Assembly (NCBI GenBank): GCA_033977485.1
Contig: CM066983.1
Location: 106,979,580-107,043,579 of the forward strand
Direction: 5' to 3'
DNA length: 64,000 bases
From: Hydrangea macrophylla
Taxonomy: Eukaryota; Streptophyta; Magnoliopsida; Cornales; Hydrangeaceae
Shown: positions 1 to 11,785 of the stretch, in pieces
Layout: every line of letters starts with the position of its first letter
Numbering within the stretch: the stretch's first letter is position 1
The notes under the pieces: generated by a model
The model's input: only the letters and a program-made list of their open reading frames with translations
Told to the model about the DNA's origin: nothing
The model's database searches: none
Translations under genes and position numbers: made by a program

Positions 1-1354
1 TAAAATAGGACAATGCTCACGTTAAGGCCTTGAGTCTATCCATAATATAGAATTATAAATTCTAAACAGATGAACTATTGATATCACATCGGTTCCATCT
101 TTGGGTGAAAACCTTAACATATCTAGTGTCCACTCTATAGGTGCTAAATGTTATCACCTATATAGGTCTAATGTAATTTATGTCACCTACTAGTAAGTTA
201 TGTTACCTTTGGGTATCCAATTCTACACTACTAAATGACACAAATTATATTACCCTATCCAGTTCATAGTTAGTTGAAAGTGACTCTCCTTTGGGCTAGT
301 CCCAATCTCCTAACTATGACTGCCATTGAGAATATTGTTGTCTTTTATGTCACCCTTAATGACTAGTCTTTAATGTAGTTTAATATTCATAAGGCTCACT
401 AACCTAGGCCACTTTGGTGACTGCCAAATTAATAAACCTTATAAATATAAAACTAACCAACAATATTCTCTAACCCTTTTATTAGAGTTGATTTATTTAA
501 TTGCTAAAGTTTGTCATTTATTTACTTAATCACTAATTTAATAAAATAATAATTATTATTTCATGTCTTCTTTTATGTGATTGAAATCTATTCAATGACA
601 AGAATTAACAATAACTCTAAATTCTAGATGAATGAAAACATGAATTTATAATTTACGGCCAATTTATAAATTGCAACACAATATAGAACATTCATGACTT
701 GTATACTTTTCAGCCATAAAATTATGTACTTGACTTATTGTATCCTCATATATAAGTCAAAGATTTTAGAAGAATACACTACTTAACATAGTATAACTGC
801 CATTTGATTTTTTTTTTTTTTTTTTTTTTAATCAGATCAGATCATACTTTGATGCATATTCATATGCGGTTGTCAAAGTCAAACAAATTTAAATTATAAC
901 TTGTCACAGTTTTTCAAAACAACTGCACAGAATTATAAAAGATATGAACTATTATCTTAAAGTCATACTTGTACCAATATATATATATATATATATAAAA
1001 CAAGTAGATGAACTGATTAAATTTGCAGTTTCTTCATGCCTTCCAAAAGTTTGACTTCAAAACCAATATACATAACAGTATGTGTATATATATATATATA
1101 TACATACACCATAACCATTACTATTAAATGGGACCCAATTGATCAACATGATGTATTCTAACTATTACTCCACATAATCCTCAAACATTCATATACGCGC
1201 ACATGCATATTCACAATTTGTAATGATTTCACAAATACCATTTGACAGTGTATATAAATACACGATCACGATCAGATCCGAGGGGTTTATTAACGGCGGC
1301 ACATAAATTTGATAGTTTCAGGTTTAATCTAAGATGTATCTATTCAAAACAAGG
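1..1354. other. AT-rich non-coding stretch, perhaps the inside of an LTR element
   Basis: I see no gene here. The stretch holds a run of about 19 T near 810, TA microsatellites near 980 and 1087, and no recognisable protein domain. Because a minus-strand primer-binding site follows at 1355-1366, this could be the decayed interior of a minus-strand retroelement whose other LTR lies outside the window. No conserved gag or pol motif supports that, so it stays an inference. Confidence 0.35.
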
Positions 1355-1366
1355 GCTCTGATACCA
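1355..1366 (-). other. Primer-binding site for initiator Met tRNA
   Basis: Read on the minus strand, these 12 bases are TGGTATCAGAGC, the usual plant retrotransposon primer-binding site complementary to the 3' end of initiator tRNA-Met. It sits two bases from the TG that begins the next feature, as expected at the edge of a minus-strand 5' LTR. Confidence 0.7.
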
Positions 1367-1368
1367 AC

Positions 1369-1845
1369 TGTTAGTCTATAATTGATAAAGTAATCATACT
1401 ATCATGCGGAAAAACTTATGGATCTTGAATCAAATACATCTCAAGATCTATCAAATACTATAATTTAATGTGTACCGTTGTTTGCCATTGTCGATTGATA
1501 AAGATGATGATTGGAAACCCCTTAATTGATCAAACCTTGATGTAAGACTTCCTTCTTCTCTCTGTCTCTCAATCTTCATAAAACTTTTCTGTAACTTATG
1601 GATAGATTTGAAAGGGGTAGTTTTATATTTTATAGAGGAGAGAAGAGGGCCCTAAAAAATTAACTGCTTTAGAAACTGTACCATTGTTAGTTTTTTATGT
1701 AACCTCCAAAACAATTATATCTTTTATATTATATATTTATTAATTAGGCATTATATTCTATTGGCTAATTTAAGGATAGTGGAGTCCAACCAAATTAGAA
1801 GACTAGTGGACCACTTTAATGTGACTTAAAGTCACGTGAATAACA
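1369..1845 (-). mobile_element. Probable minus-strand LTR
   Basis: The segment starts TGTTAG beside the primer-binding site and can be ended at AATAACA, which gives short inverted termini and a length of about 477 bases. The second LTR and the matching TSD are not in the window, so the outer edge near 1845 is a guess. A Copia-type element is likely from the compact LTR and the initiator-Met primer site, but no coding domain confirms the superfamily. Confidence 0.4.
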
Positions 1846-3331
1846 ACCCGACGTCCCATGATTCCATTGCAGCAAACTGCGTATTCATATGACTTATAAG
1901 TTTAAGAGCAAGTGTTTGAGCACAAACACAATCTACACACACTACAATGTGTCTATATCTTCTGATGGGGTCCACTGACAGTGTAGGGACCACAGAGAAA
2001 ATATAAAATTTACAATCTTCACGTAACTAGTTGTATGAAATTTTCTGTTGAGGGACATTCTACAAAAATAAAAACGGGTAGTATCTAAGAACCAAAAACT
2101 TAATCTTTTTTTAAGGTACTTTGGAGTTTGGACTGAAATTCCCTGGAATTAAAAAACATTGATGACCACTCTAAAACTTTTTTACTAGTCCTTGCATTAG
2201 TCACCCATGACCCAACTCTATTACTTCTGGCTACAATATAATGAGTACCGATTGAAATAAGTTAACCATCAAAATCTCGTGAAAACACATGTATTTAAAA
2301 TAACATAATTTCCAAATGATAAATGAATATACTTCTTACAATAAGCTGTTTCGGATAATTGTTTTTTCAAGTGGACTTTTTTGGTTTTGCTGATCATTTT
2401 CGAATGGACTTTAAACATAAGCATGTATCTTGACTCATAACTTATGATTCAATTAACCTATTATTTGTTTTCCAATTACTGATCTATGCAGTATGACTTA
2501 GTGATGTATATAACCACGTGAACTCGTAATAAATAAAAAAAGTATAATGTATGTTTGACAAGTAATACATTCACCCCAGGGCCCAGTTCATACCTGATCT
2601 GATCATGACCAAGTTGTTACAGCGTGGTTGAAAAGATGGAGTTAATAAGCTACTATTAATTGTTTTATGCCTATCCCCAGAAGCATTTCCACTATTTGAA
2701 TCACAAAGCATTGGATTGTGTTTATGGGCAAACTAAACCTAATTAAGTGCTACCAAATTTCAGCACTTTTTTTTTTAAGTGTGTTTCAGAGATGAGAGCT
2801 GAACACTTGGACTCAAAATCTACCCAAAATTTTAAGTTAAAAAAATTCTACAGAAAACTTCACGTTAAACATTAATTTAAGTACTATAAATTCAATAGCT
2901 TAAAATTTTAAACACTGAAAATTGCGATTCTTAATTTTCAAGTTTATCAAAAAGTTGCTTAGATTGTGTAGTTCATGAACTTTCAAGGCAGCGTAAAGAG
3001 CCCATATGATCCATGTAAAACTTATACCACTCAACATCGATCCATGAACTGTGCTGAACAGTGAAAACCAGTAGCATTTGCCTCGAATGAGATGACAGTC
3101 GAGCTCCACATTCATGTAAAACAAGATAGGATTGAAGCCAAATCACAAGAATACCATAGGAAAATCAGTTGTGCCGATTGGCAACAAATTGCATATTCTG
3201 TCGTACGAAGCAATTAACATTGTTCATACATGTAGACCACTTATATATAACGTGTATGTATGACCCAAACATGGTAATTTGATCCCTTCATGACAAGGAT
3301 ATGTTCGGATTTCTTTTTTCTATTTTCTTTT
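1846..3331. other. Intergenic, nothing recognised
   Basis: The sequence is AT-rich with short ORFs only. A minus-strand ORF of 74 codons at 2900-3124 has no recognisable domain. The part next to 3331 should contain the 3' UTR and polyadenylation region of the minus-strand CDC25-like gene. Confidence 0.6.
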
Positions 3332-6052
3332 TTATGCCGTGTCACCCTTACAGGGTATTTCATTGCAGCGACAAACAGGTCTGCCAGAAGCTTCCCAGCC
3401 ATTAAAACCACGCTCCAAAACCATTATGTTCTTTATTTCTGCAAGTTCATTCATTTCAGCAAGATAATCTGCAAACCGTCGTGCACACCTCGGGCCGCGA
3501 ACCTACAAAAGAGTCCATCACAATCCAGTTTATGGTCAAAGCTTGTGACTCAGATAGACATCTCTTCCCACTAAAGCTTTCTGAATATAATGATACAAGT
3601 TACTGGGACTCCAAATGACAAGAATTAGAGGATATAGCTTGAAGAGATGCAGCAAATATATGTTTATTATGTTCACAATATAATAGCAACAGAATGACTT
3701 GTACAGCACAATAAAATGATATTCAGAACTCCAATCCACCAACGTTATAAATGAGTGTTGGATAGTAAAATGAAAGGCATGCTATTGAGATGTCATTGAA
3801 TACAGGATGTGCTAATAAACAACTTCAAAAGATGATCACTTTCCGTGCTTAAGCAACTATTACAAGTCCCCAATCCATTGCAATTTGGAACAATGATAAA
3901 TATAGAAGTTATTTTCAATCTGATTTCCATTGACAGTCAACAAAGAGGAACCTTTGAAGATCAAATAGGGGCAAGGGAACAAAAGGATAGATACCACTTC
4001 CCTTCCCCCATAGCATAGCCGGAAGGGATAACATATCGACAGGAGCAAAGTAGTATTAAATGAAAGTGTGTCAATAACATATTTCAACTTTATCAAGCTC
4101 ACAACTTGCTCGGAAAGACAATTCTTGAAATAGTCCTGGGAGATGAAAAATCACACTACCTGTGATATACAATGTCTTAGAAAACCCATATGATAGAGCT
4201 ACTGTGAGATATTTTAGATGGTTTTACGAAACTAAAAAAGTACCAAATAGAAAGCTGATGAGATATCACGAAACCATATGAATGAAAAGAGTAACGTTGT
4301 GCTTCCCAAATTTTGTAACCCAAATATGGTTTTCAACGCGTGGTAGTGAGACTACCTTCAATAATAATGGTGAGACCACTATAATATCCTCCAATGAAAA
4401 TCGAGTGGCCCACTATCATATGTGTTGGGAACCACATTTGGGAGGCAAATTTGGTGAGCATAGCATTACTCGAGTGAAAAATAACTGAAGTTTCATTTGC
4501 AGTAAGACTACATCACTAGTACCTTTATTGCATTTATTTTATTCAAAGTATTCCGTAGGAGGCTCCAATGTGTGCTATTTGTATGAGATTGGTATGGCAA
4601 GACTAAAAGGCAATTTTAAAACCAAAACTACTCAGAGATGCTGCAAAAATGTTTTAGCTAATTAGTATTAGAAACGGCATATGAGGTGTTTTGCCATGAT
4701 ATTCAAGAGAGAACCGAAAACGATCATTTGATATGCTAGTTAGCTAAGAAACATCTTCATACTTTGAATACCAGTGGGAAAAAAAAAATTACGGAAATGT
4801 TATCCTCAAGTCTTGATTTGACCACAGGAAGGTGAACTTTGCAAAAGTGCTTATTAGTAGTACAATGCACGGATAAATGGTGGGAGATATCAGGAGTACC
4901 ACCACTACTAAACAACTACCAATTTTTTTGTGTAGATTTCCAAGTGAGAAAAAGTTTAAATACCAGATATATTGTATATGACATCTATATCAACGAATAA
5001 TACATACCTCTCAAACTTGAAAATAAAAAAGAAAAAGAAAAAGTTCGATAGTAGAGGCAAAAGCAATATGTACACCATTGTGATAAGCTAAACTGATCAT
5101 GATATCATCAGATTAATTAGCAACAAAGTTTAAAATCAGTTCTTTTGTGTTAATAACAGCTCAGATATTAACTTGTCAAGCTGCGGTAACTGTGAACCCC
5201 TAGAAGACCTGGACTTTTTTATCCGACCCTGCAGGATAAACCAGGGACGGTGAGCCCACCATGTTTATCTCCCACACACCAGTTAATGGAGGGGTTAGAC
5301 TCGAACACAAGATCTTGAGGTAACACAACGCTAAGACTACCGGTAAACAAAAATTGATAATAAGGTGGGAATGATGCTAGGGATGTGTTGAACACATACA
5401 TAAATTCTTAAGCAGATTAATTAACTTCATAAATCCACCGAAAATTGTGGCATTTACAAATTTTACTGGAATTTATATAATCAATCACACCCACTATCAA
5501 TCCTTCACCAAAATCCTAAAAACTCATGATGATCAGCATACCTATCTGGATTAAACATCCAATTCCAATTGTCTTACACACACGCACGCACGCACGCAAG
5601 TGTGTATCTATAAATAGTCATAGATCTTGAGAAACCCAAGTCAATAAATTAATCAAAATTCGGAATCAAGTAGTATAAACCAGAGGAAAATCAGTAGAAA
5701 CCTGGCTGAGGGCGCAATGGAAGACAAGGGTATCTTTGCCTTTGACGGCCTGAACGAGATTTGGTATTTTGTCGGAAAACGAATCGCTGGCGTAGTGAAG
5801 CGAACCACCTATATGCCCATCGTAACTCCTCTCATCGTCCCTGTAATTAATACACATATTATTACTACTGCTATATTAATATTAAAGAAAATAATACACA
5901 CACACACACACACATTTATATCACATCGAACATATATATACAATCCAGTAAAATATGTGTGTATACCTGACATCTACAACAGCAATATTGTTTGGGCGAC
6001 GCTTTAGAGAGAGAAGCTGGGATCCTGTTATGTATGAAATACTCCGAGCCAT
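3332..6052 (-). CDS. CDC25/ACR2-like rhodanese-domain phosphatase or arsenate reductase
   Basis: Three exons on the minus strand: 6052-5967, 5840-5702 and 3502-3332. All borders are GT-AG and the phases agree, giving 131 aa. It matches, from memory, the small plant CDC25-like protein, a single rhodanese domain described as a dual-specificity tyrosine phosphatase and as arsenate reductase (ACR2). Exon 1 encodes [12 protein letters not shown], which fixes the start at 6052. The reading frame is open further upstream, but the homologue starts at about this methionine. Exon 2 holds the DGHI and SLHYAS stretches and ends inside the active-site loop. Across the exon 2/3 junction the loop reads HC71-ALSQV-R77, the HCX5R signature with catalytic Cys71. 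Exon 3 holds [12 protein letters not shown] and a cysteine-rich tail (C119, C121, C126), the metal-binding loop of the family. In the Arabidopsis protein, as I recall it, the tail ends GDCA; here it ends GDTA. Intron 2 is 2.2 kb. Confidence 0.93.
5581..5602. repeat. CA/GCAC simple repeat in intron 2 of the CDC25-like gene
   Basis: A short ACAC/GCAC microsatellite lies about 100 bases from the exon 2 donor. A second pure CA repeat lies in intron 1 near 5897-5914. Both are likely length polymorphisms. Confidence 0.7.
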
Positions 6053-6503
6053 ATATCTCTCTTCTTCTTCCTCTTCAGTTTTGGCCTGTAAAAGTAAAAC
6101 CCAAATGAAATTGGACCTAATATATAACTTCTGAAAGAGTAATACTTTGGGCTCAACCAAAGCCACAAACTTTTGCTCACAATCTTTATTTTGTGTTTCT
6201 CTCTCTTCTATTGGGCACCTATTGGGCACTGTGGGGTCACTAGCACTGTGAGACCCATCAAGAGAGATGGACACAAAATAAAAGTTGTGAACAAAAGCTT
6301 ATAACTTTAATTGTGTCCCTAATATTACCCCTTCTGAAATGCACCCTTTCTATATTTCTTATGCTATAGTATTTCTCATGCTATAGTCAAAAATTGTATG
6401 TATTCTCAAAAACACATCTCAAATACACTTCTATTCATGCTTTTAAAAAATAGCAATGCTATTTGTGCTCTCAAATTTGACAACAAGAATAGCGTGACTA
6501 TAA
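6053..6503. promoter_or_regulatory. Upstream region of the CDC25-like gene
   Basis: These bases precede the minus-strand start codon. A CTTCTTCTTCC pyrimidine tract sits just upstream of the ATG near 6060-6080. On the minus strand this is a GAA-rich stretch, probably 5' UTR. I see no clear TATA box and cannot place the transcription start. Confidence 0.35.
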
Positions 6504-6514
6504 TTTGAGAAAAG

Positions 6515-6713
6515 ATAATATTTTGGTTACAAACAAATCTCACTAACACTTACTAACACACTCGGGGCACAAATACAAACAAATCTCACTAACACTTACT
6601 AACACACTCGGGGCACAAATACATATATTTTTGTGCCCCGAGTGTGTTAGTAAGTGTTAGTGAGATTTGTTAGTAAGTGTTAGTGAGATTTGTTTGTGCC
6701 TCAAATATTACCC
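6515..6713. mobile_element. Palindromic MITE with duplicated arms
   Basis: An inverted repeat of about 199 bases. The left arm contains two tandem copies of a 40-odd-base unit that includes CACTCGGGGCACAAATAC. The right arm mirrors it, with a partial duplication of GTTAGTAAGTGTTAGTGAG. It is flanked by TTTGAGAAAAG at 6504-6514 and 6714-6724. Depending on where the terminus is placed, the TSD is 9 to 11 bases, which fits a Mutator-type MITE better than hAT. Confidence 0.75.
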
Positions 6714-6724
6714 TTTGAGAAAAG

Positions 6725-7025
6725 TGATATAAGGTGCATTGGAGAGGTTTTCTTTTGGATTAATGCAAGTATAATTTAACTTTTGCATTCATTCCAATCA
6801 AAAGGTGTATAAAACACACAACCTAAAGTACAACAATAATAGTCAATGTGTCACAAAATAGTATTTATTTTAGAATGTAGCAGCAGAAATATCAAAATAG
6901 AGTATTTAAGTCATATAGCAATGCCAAAATATAAATTTAGCATGGGCAAAATGAAAACTTGCATTGGAGATGCATTGATGATGAAAACTTATGTAATGGG
7001 TCTGTGATAGAGATAGTACACCATA
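6725..7025. other. Intergenic, nothing recognised
   Basis: AT-rich sequence between the palindromic MITE and the next solo LTR, with no ORF of note and no recognised repeat. GTACACCATA immediately precedes the solo LTR. Confidence 0.6.
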
Positions 7026-7741
7026 TGATTGGGAGTGAACAAGTCCTAGTTACACGCCTTAATTCACATTTGTTAGCACTTTTTTATTCTGTTTTTGTAT
7101 ACTTTTACTTTGTTTTCCATTTTCTGTCAGGATTTAGAAGAAAGCAAGGGTTTCCAGGCTAAGTACAGAGTAAAAACAGAAGAAAAGAAGCAGAAAAAGC
7201 CACCTCGCGCGACAATCCAGCACCTCATTCGCGCGGCCCGCTCGCACGACCTCCCAAAACGTGCTCGTGCGATCCGTACAAAAAAGTTAAAATGCGTATT
7301 TTTAAGTGCTGAAGACCCATACGCGAACGGAATTGCCTAATTACGTCCAAAAAGTGAATTACAGCAGTTTCAGCAGAAGTAGGTTTACAAAAGCTTTCCT
7401 AATCCCACTTCAACTATAAAAAAAACTCGTTCTAAGGCAATTGGAGGGTTACACACATTACTACACATCAATATTTACATCCTACATACAACCTTGAAGG
7501 CAAGAAAAGAAAAAGATCTAGTTTGAAGGTTTCTGATGGCTGTAATCAATTTCATCTCAATGTTTTCCTCAATTATGCGCAACTAAACTTCTCTTCTAGG
7601 GTTTCAATGAAACCCTAGCTATGTAAAGGGGGATTCTTTGCTTTCTTACTTTAGGATTTTATGTATTTGGATAGTAATTGTATGTTTGAGGATTATTTAT
7701 ATATAATTGGATTTTTAATGATAATAATCAAGAGTATTTTG

Positions 7742-8321
7742 TAGGGGTGTCATTTGGAACGGAAATTCTGATTCCGACCGATTCCGATCCGAAAAATTCC
7801 GATTTTGGCAACTAAATATGCATTCCGAATTCCGAAAATTCCGAAAAAAATCGGATCGGAATCGGAATTGTTTTCAGAATTCCGAAAATTCCGAAAATTT
7901 TCCGAAATTGTATTTTCCGAAACTTTTCCGAATATATTCCGAAATATTCCGAAAAATTTCCGAACATATTCCGAAATTGCATTTTCCGAAACTTTTCCGA
8001 AAATATTCCGAAAATTGTGTTCATCCCACATCGAAAAAACACAAAAAAATGGGATGTGATGTGCTTCTATAAAAGGCCTACAAGTCTCAAGTGAAATCCC
8101 ATTAAGCTTGAATTCCGAAAATTCCGAAAAATTCCAAAAATATTCCGAATATTCTGAAAAATTCCGAATCTGATGAAATTCCGAAATTTCGGAATCGGAA
8201 ATAATTTTGGAATTTCCGAAATTTCAGAACGGAATTCGGAATGCATTTTTGGCTTCCGAAAATTTCGGAATTTTTTCCGAAAGGGGTGTTTCCGATCCGT
8301 TCCGGCCGAAACACACCCCTA
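7742..8321. mobile_element. hAT-type non-autonomous element with TTCCG arrays
   Basis: Begins TAGGGGTGTC, ends ACACCCCTA, and is flanked by the 8-bp TSD GTATTTTG at 7734-7741 and 8322-8329. The subterminal thirds are dense arrays of (A)TTCCGAAA and its complement. The centre at about 8020-8100 is different in composition and carries a snRNA-type promoter, listed separately. There is no transposase ORF; the open frames are artefacts of the TTCCGAAA array. Confidence 0.88.
8023..8074 (+). promoter_or_regulatory. snRNA-type promoter: USE plus TATA
   Basis: ATCCCACATCG at 8023-8033 matches the plant snRNA upstream sequence element RTCCCACATCG exactly. TATAAAA follows at 8068-8074 after a 34-base gap. 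From established work on plant snRNA genes, roughly 33-35 bases between USE and TATA is the Pol II arrangement, and about ten fewer the Pol III one. GGGATGTGATG inside the gap is a near inverted copy of the USE. Transcription would start around 8100, in CAAGTCTCAAGTG, but no known snRNA sequence follows. Confidence 0.55.
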
Positions 8322-8947
8322 GTATTTTGGATTTATTCTTGTCTTAAATTCTTCCTTATGCTTATTGAACCCAATATTCTTTGATTTATGTGATTGATAG
8401 GAATATTTACATATAATAGTGCTTATATGATTGCGATATTTATATCTTTTATAATCCATGCTTAGGAAATATGAATTATGTTACACCCTAGTTATAGATA
8501 GATAATTCATGTGAACCGAAGATGAGTTATACTTAGGTTAAACTATTAATATCCTCTTGTTGATACTATGGGGCTTGTAGCTACTATAGATCGTAACTTT
8601 CCAATCATAAAACTTAAAGTAGAAAGTCTAGACCCCCGATGCATAGTTAGTGGTGGATTTGTAATCCTAGATCTCATATGCACAAAGTAAAACAATCTCA
8701 AATTTTGCATTCATTTACTTAGATTTAATTTTAGTATCTTATTTCCATAATTTCATAGTTAATTAATAGTAGGAATTAAATCAACAACCAATCAAACTTT
8801 TGTTTTCTATAACTAAATAGATTTAGGTTTTCTTAATTAACGGATAAAAATAATTAATCTCTATGGATTCGACTTTTACTTCCACACTACAAATTCTTAT
8901 AAAGTAAAGCATAGTTTATATCTTGATACTGACGAGATCAGTACACC

Positions 8948-11150
8948 TGTCACAGCCCGATCCCACAATAGTGGAACCAGAACCAGTGGCACGCCACCGA
9001 GGCTCTTCCTACTCATTTAAAAGTTATAGCATCGGAAACAAAACTTTAAAGATAGCAATGAGTAGTCGTTCTTTTAAAACAACACACCCAATGTTGGTAA
9101 AATTCGTATAAATTTGAAAACGTAATTATATTTTGAAACAAATGAATTTATATCAAAGGGGCCCTAAGAACCAATCAAAACATTTAAATAAGTTGCGGAA
9201 GGGGTATAAAAAGTTTTCATGCAGGGGTCATTTCGACCGGTCGAGTTGCCCCGCTCGACCGATCGGATGACCCCTCGGCAATAATCCTCGTAGCAGAGGG
9301 CACTACGACCGGTCGAATTGCCCTGTTCGACCGGTTGGATGACCCCTCGGCAATAATCCTCATAGCAGAGGGCACTTCGACTGGTCGAGCTGTCCCCTTT
9401 GACCGGTCGAATGACCCTCTGACAGCAATCCTTCTTGTACTAGGATATTGCCTAAGGTCAAGCGACCCATGCGATCGCAAACGATCTCAACATTAAAACA
9501 AGATATGAAGTCGACAAGTAAAATACTTCAAAACGTGAACTCTAGGTTCAGATTCAAATAACTTAACCAATCCAAACCGTGGTTTCAAAATCAATACAAA
9601 ATGTAGGAATTCCTTACAGAACTTGGAATTCAAATAAAACATATACAAGACTATTATCCATTCCTATTACAAGTTCCTTAACAAAAAATGAAATAGACGA
9701 TTCGATTACAAAACTACGAGATAAACATCTATATGTCCCCTTTTAAGTGAACTTCCAACATCTCGGGATCACTTCCCCGATTCCTCGCTGACATTAACAC
9801 CTGAAATGGTTATTTTAATAACCACACATATTCGATTTGTTTAAGCTAACGCTTAGTGAATTGCACATGAATGATAAACATGTCCGCATTCACATCTTTA
9901 CAATTCATACTAGTCTCCGGAGCCTCACGTGTACGTCCCATACTCCCAATTCGCGACTCCTCGCCAATAAGTCCACGCGAAAGGGCAAGACCCACGATTC
10001 TTCTGTTCAATCGTGCGACATTAATGCCTATATCGGCTCCACAAGATGGCTCAGTAACCATGTGCTCCTTTGACCCAAATAAGCAACTCAACATGCTCAA
10101 ATACATATCACCATACTCGCGGAAAACAAAACATGTCACCGTGCTATTGGGCCAACTTAACAATATGATTGCCCAATATGAACTACACAATATATCTCTA
10201 TGACTTAATACATTTTATTCACACAAAATATAAATACATGTCAAGAAATCATTCCAAAATACATAGTTGAATCACTCACCTCCGATTTACGCTCCTATAA
10301 TTCAATCCAAAGAAAACCTGTGCACAAAGAACGTGCAGAAATCCTTCTAGTACAACTCCTATGGATCAAAAGTCCGATTATCAACTTTTATGAAATTTCT
10401 AGAAAATAACTTTTCAAAAAACTTAGCCAAACATGGTCTAATAGGTATCAAAACGACGGCCTTACCTCGAGGTGTTCGAATACGAAATTTGGTGAAAAAG
10501 TAGCGGACAAACGGGCGTCGTTTGGCGTCGAGAAGCTTTAAGAAACTAAAATCTCCATTTGGACTCTTGAAACTTAGGTTGGAAGTTTTGTGAAAAAATC
10601 TCAAGACATCTCTATCTATATATAGGCAAAACTTTCAAAAATTGTGTTTACCTCCCCACGAGTTTTCAAAACTCCTAATCAGTCTCTGAAACTTTCTACA
10701 CAGCTAATTCATAGCTTTATAAGTGAAACCTCAAAATTATAAAAGTTTTCGACTAAGTTCTATTTGGTTGCTAAAACGCAAGTTTCTACATTATTTTTCC
10801 GAAGTTGCTAATTAGCCTGCCAAATTAATAGTGTATTACTTCGTCCTCACCAGGATACTAAAATTAATAACAGAAATATATTCTAAACCAGAAAATAATA
10901 CAGATAGTGAAATACACAGGTAAACATTTATTTTTAGTTAAACATTTAAGGTATTCTACAATGACCGTCTCATACTCGGAGAGACGTCACAACAACAAAA
11001 TGCTCAATCAACACAGTCTCAGAGAGTTTTCTAACACATACAACCAAATCTACTCGTGAGTCAAAACTCACTCAAACATATGTCATACGACATCACATTA
11101 TCATGCATGACAATGTAATGAAATACAATAATACATATGCGGGTGTTATA
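8948..11150 (-). mobile_element. Tekay-like solo LTR, copy 1
   Basis: Plus-strand ends are TGTCACAGCC and GGGTGTTATA, with the 5-bp TSD ACACC at 8943-8947 and 11151-11155. Copy 3 (37989-40023) has the same ends and collinear sequence. Orientation is inferred as minus, because its reverse end (GGGCTGTGACA) resembles the 3' LTR end of Tekay/Del Gypsy elements such as the one at 11248. About 2.2 kb, no coding. An array of GACCGGTCGA-type palindromes lies at 9230-9420. Confidence 0.85.
9230..9420. repeat. GACCGGTCGA palindrome array inside the solo LTR
   Basis: About two and a half tandem units of some 70 bases. Each unit carries two near copies of the self-complementary GACCGGTCGA flanked by CCCTCGGCAATAATCC. 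It is much more CpG-rich than the surrounding LTR. An open minus-strand frame across it (9217-9480) is a by-product of the repeat. Confidence 0.75.
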
Positions 11151-11781
11151 ACACCATTCCTGTCGTATGTCGTATTATAAAGTACATTATTATAATAAAG
11201 CTTCGGACATAAAAACTTACAAACAAAGTTTTGTTTGTAAGCTTTTGTGTAACACCCATACCTGGGAAAAGGGCTAATTATCATTTTTATATGCATTAAT
11301 TAATATAATTAATGTATAAAATGGATTAAGGGGAGGAGTGGACTTGTCCGCGGAAAAGAGTTCAGAGAGGGACACCAGTTGGAAAAGTCCCCAGTGAGGT
11401 GGGACAGGTACTGGAGTGGGACCCAGTGAAGGGCCCAGATAAAATAAATTTGCATTTTATATGTTGAATACATTTATATGATTGCATGAATACTTGTTTA
11501 AAGATGCTTTCAATATTATGATGTTATATGCTAGCGTTTGGTATTCGTTTGGATAACCAAATAAGTGTATAACTAAAAAGATTCATAATTAGTAGGTGCG
11601 ATAGTAACTTCACAAAATATTTGCGATCCACGTTGCGACCCATACGGAACTTAGACAAACACTCATTAGATGATTGGGTAGTTAATGAAATGTTTGGGGG
11701 ATTTCATAATAGGAACTTAAGAAATTCTGGGGGTGCAAATGAAAAGTGGGAAAAATGAGGCTTTGACACCTCATGTTTGTG

Positions 11782-11785
<4 letters not shown>

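Larger units (their letters stand above)
7026..8940 (+). mobile_element. Solo LTR of the same family as the 20207-27293 element
   Basis: Starts TGATTGGGAGTGAAC and ends GACGAGATCA. It aligns along its length with the LTRs at 20207-21558 and 25943-27293, but in the opposite orientation. Removing the hAT-type insertion at 7742-8321 leaves about 1.33 kb, close to their 1.35 kb. No internal region follows, so it is a solo LTR. A CpG-rich cassette (GCGCGA/TCGCGC motifs) lies at about 7200-7285. GTACACCAT occurs on both sides, but five bases of it lie between the usual 5-bp TSD and the LTR start on the left. Confidence 0.85.

Noticed and set aside
2900..3124. Minus-strand ORF of 74 codons
   Set aside because: No domain, no homologue recognised and no supporting splice or promoter signals.
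7750..8314. Several overlapping ORFs on both strands rich in Phe, Arg, Lys, Ser and Glu
   Set aside because: They are translations of the TTCCGAAA array in a hAT-type element, open in many frames because the repeat lacks stops.
9230..9420. Regularly spaced palindromes that could be mistaken for a CRISPR array
   Set aside because: Spacers are themselves repeats, the host is a plant, no cas genes exist, and the block lies inside a solo LTR.
9217..9480. Minus-strand ORF of 87 codons with repeated RSNRA/RPVE-like words
   Set aside because: It simply reads through the GACCGGTCGA array of a solo LTR.
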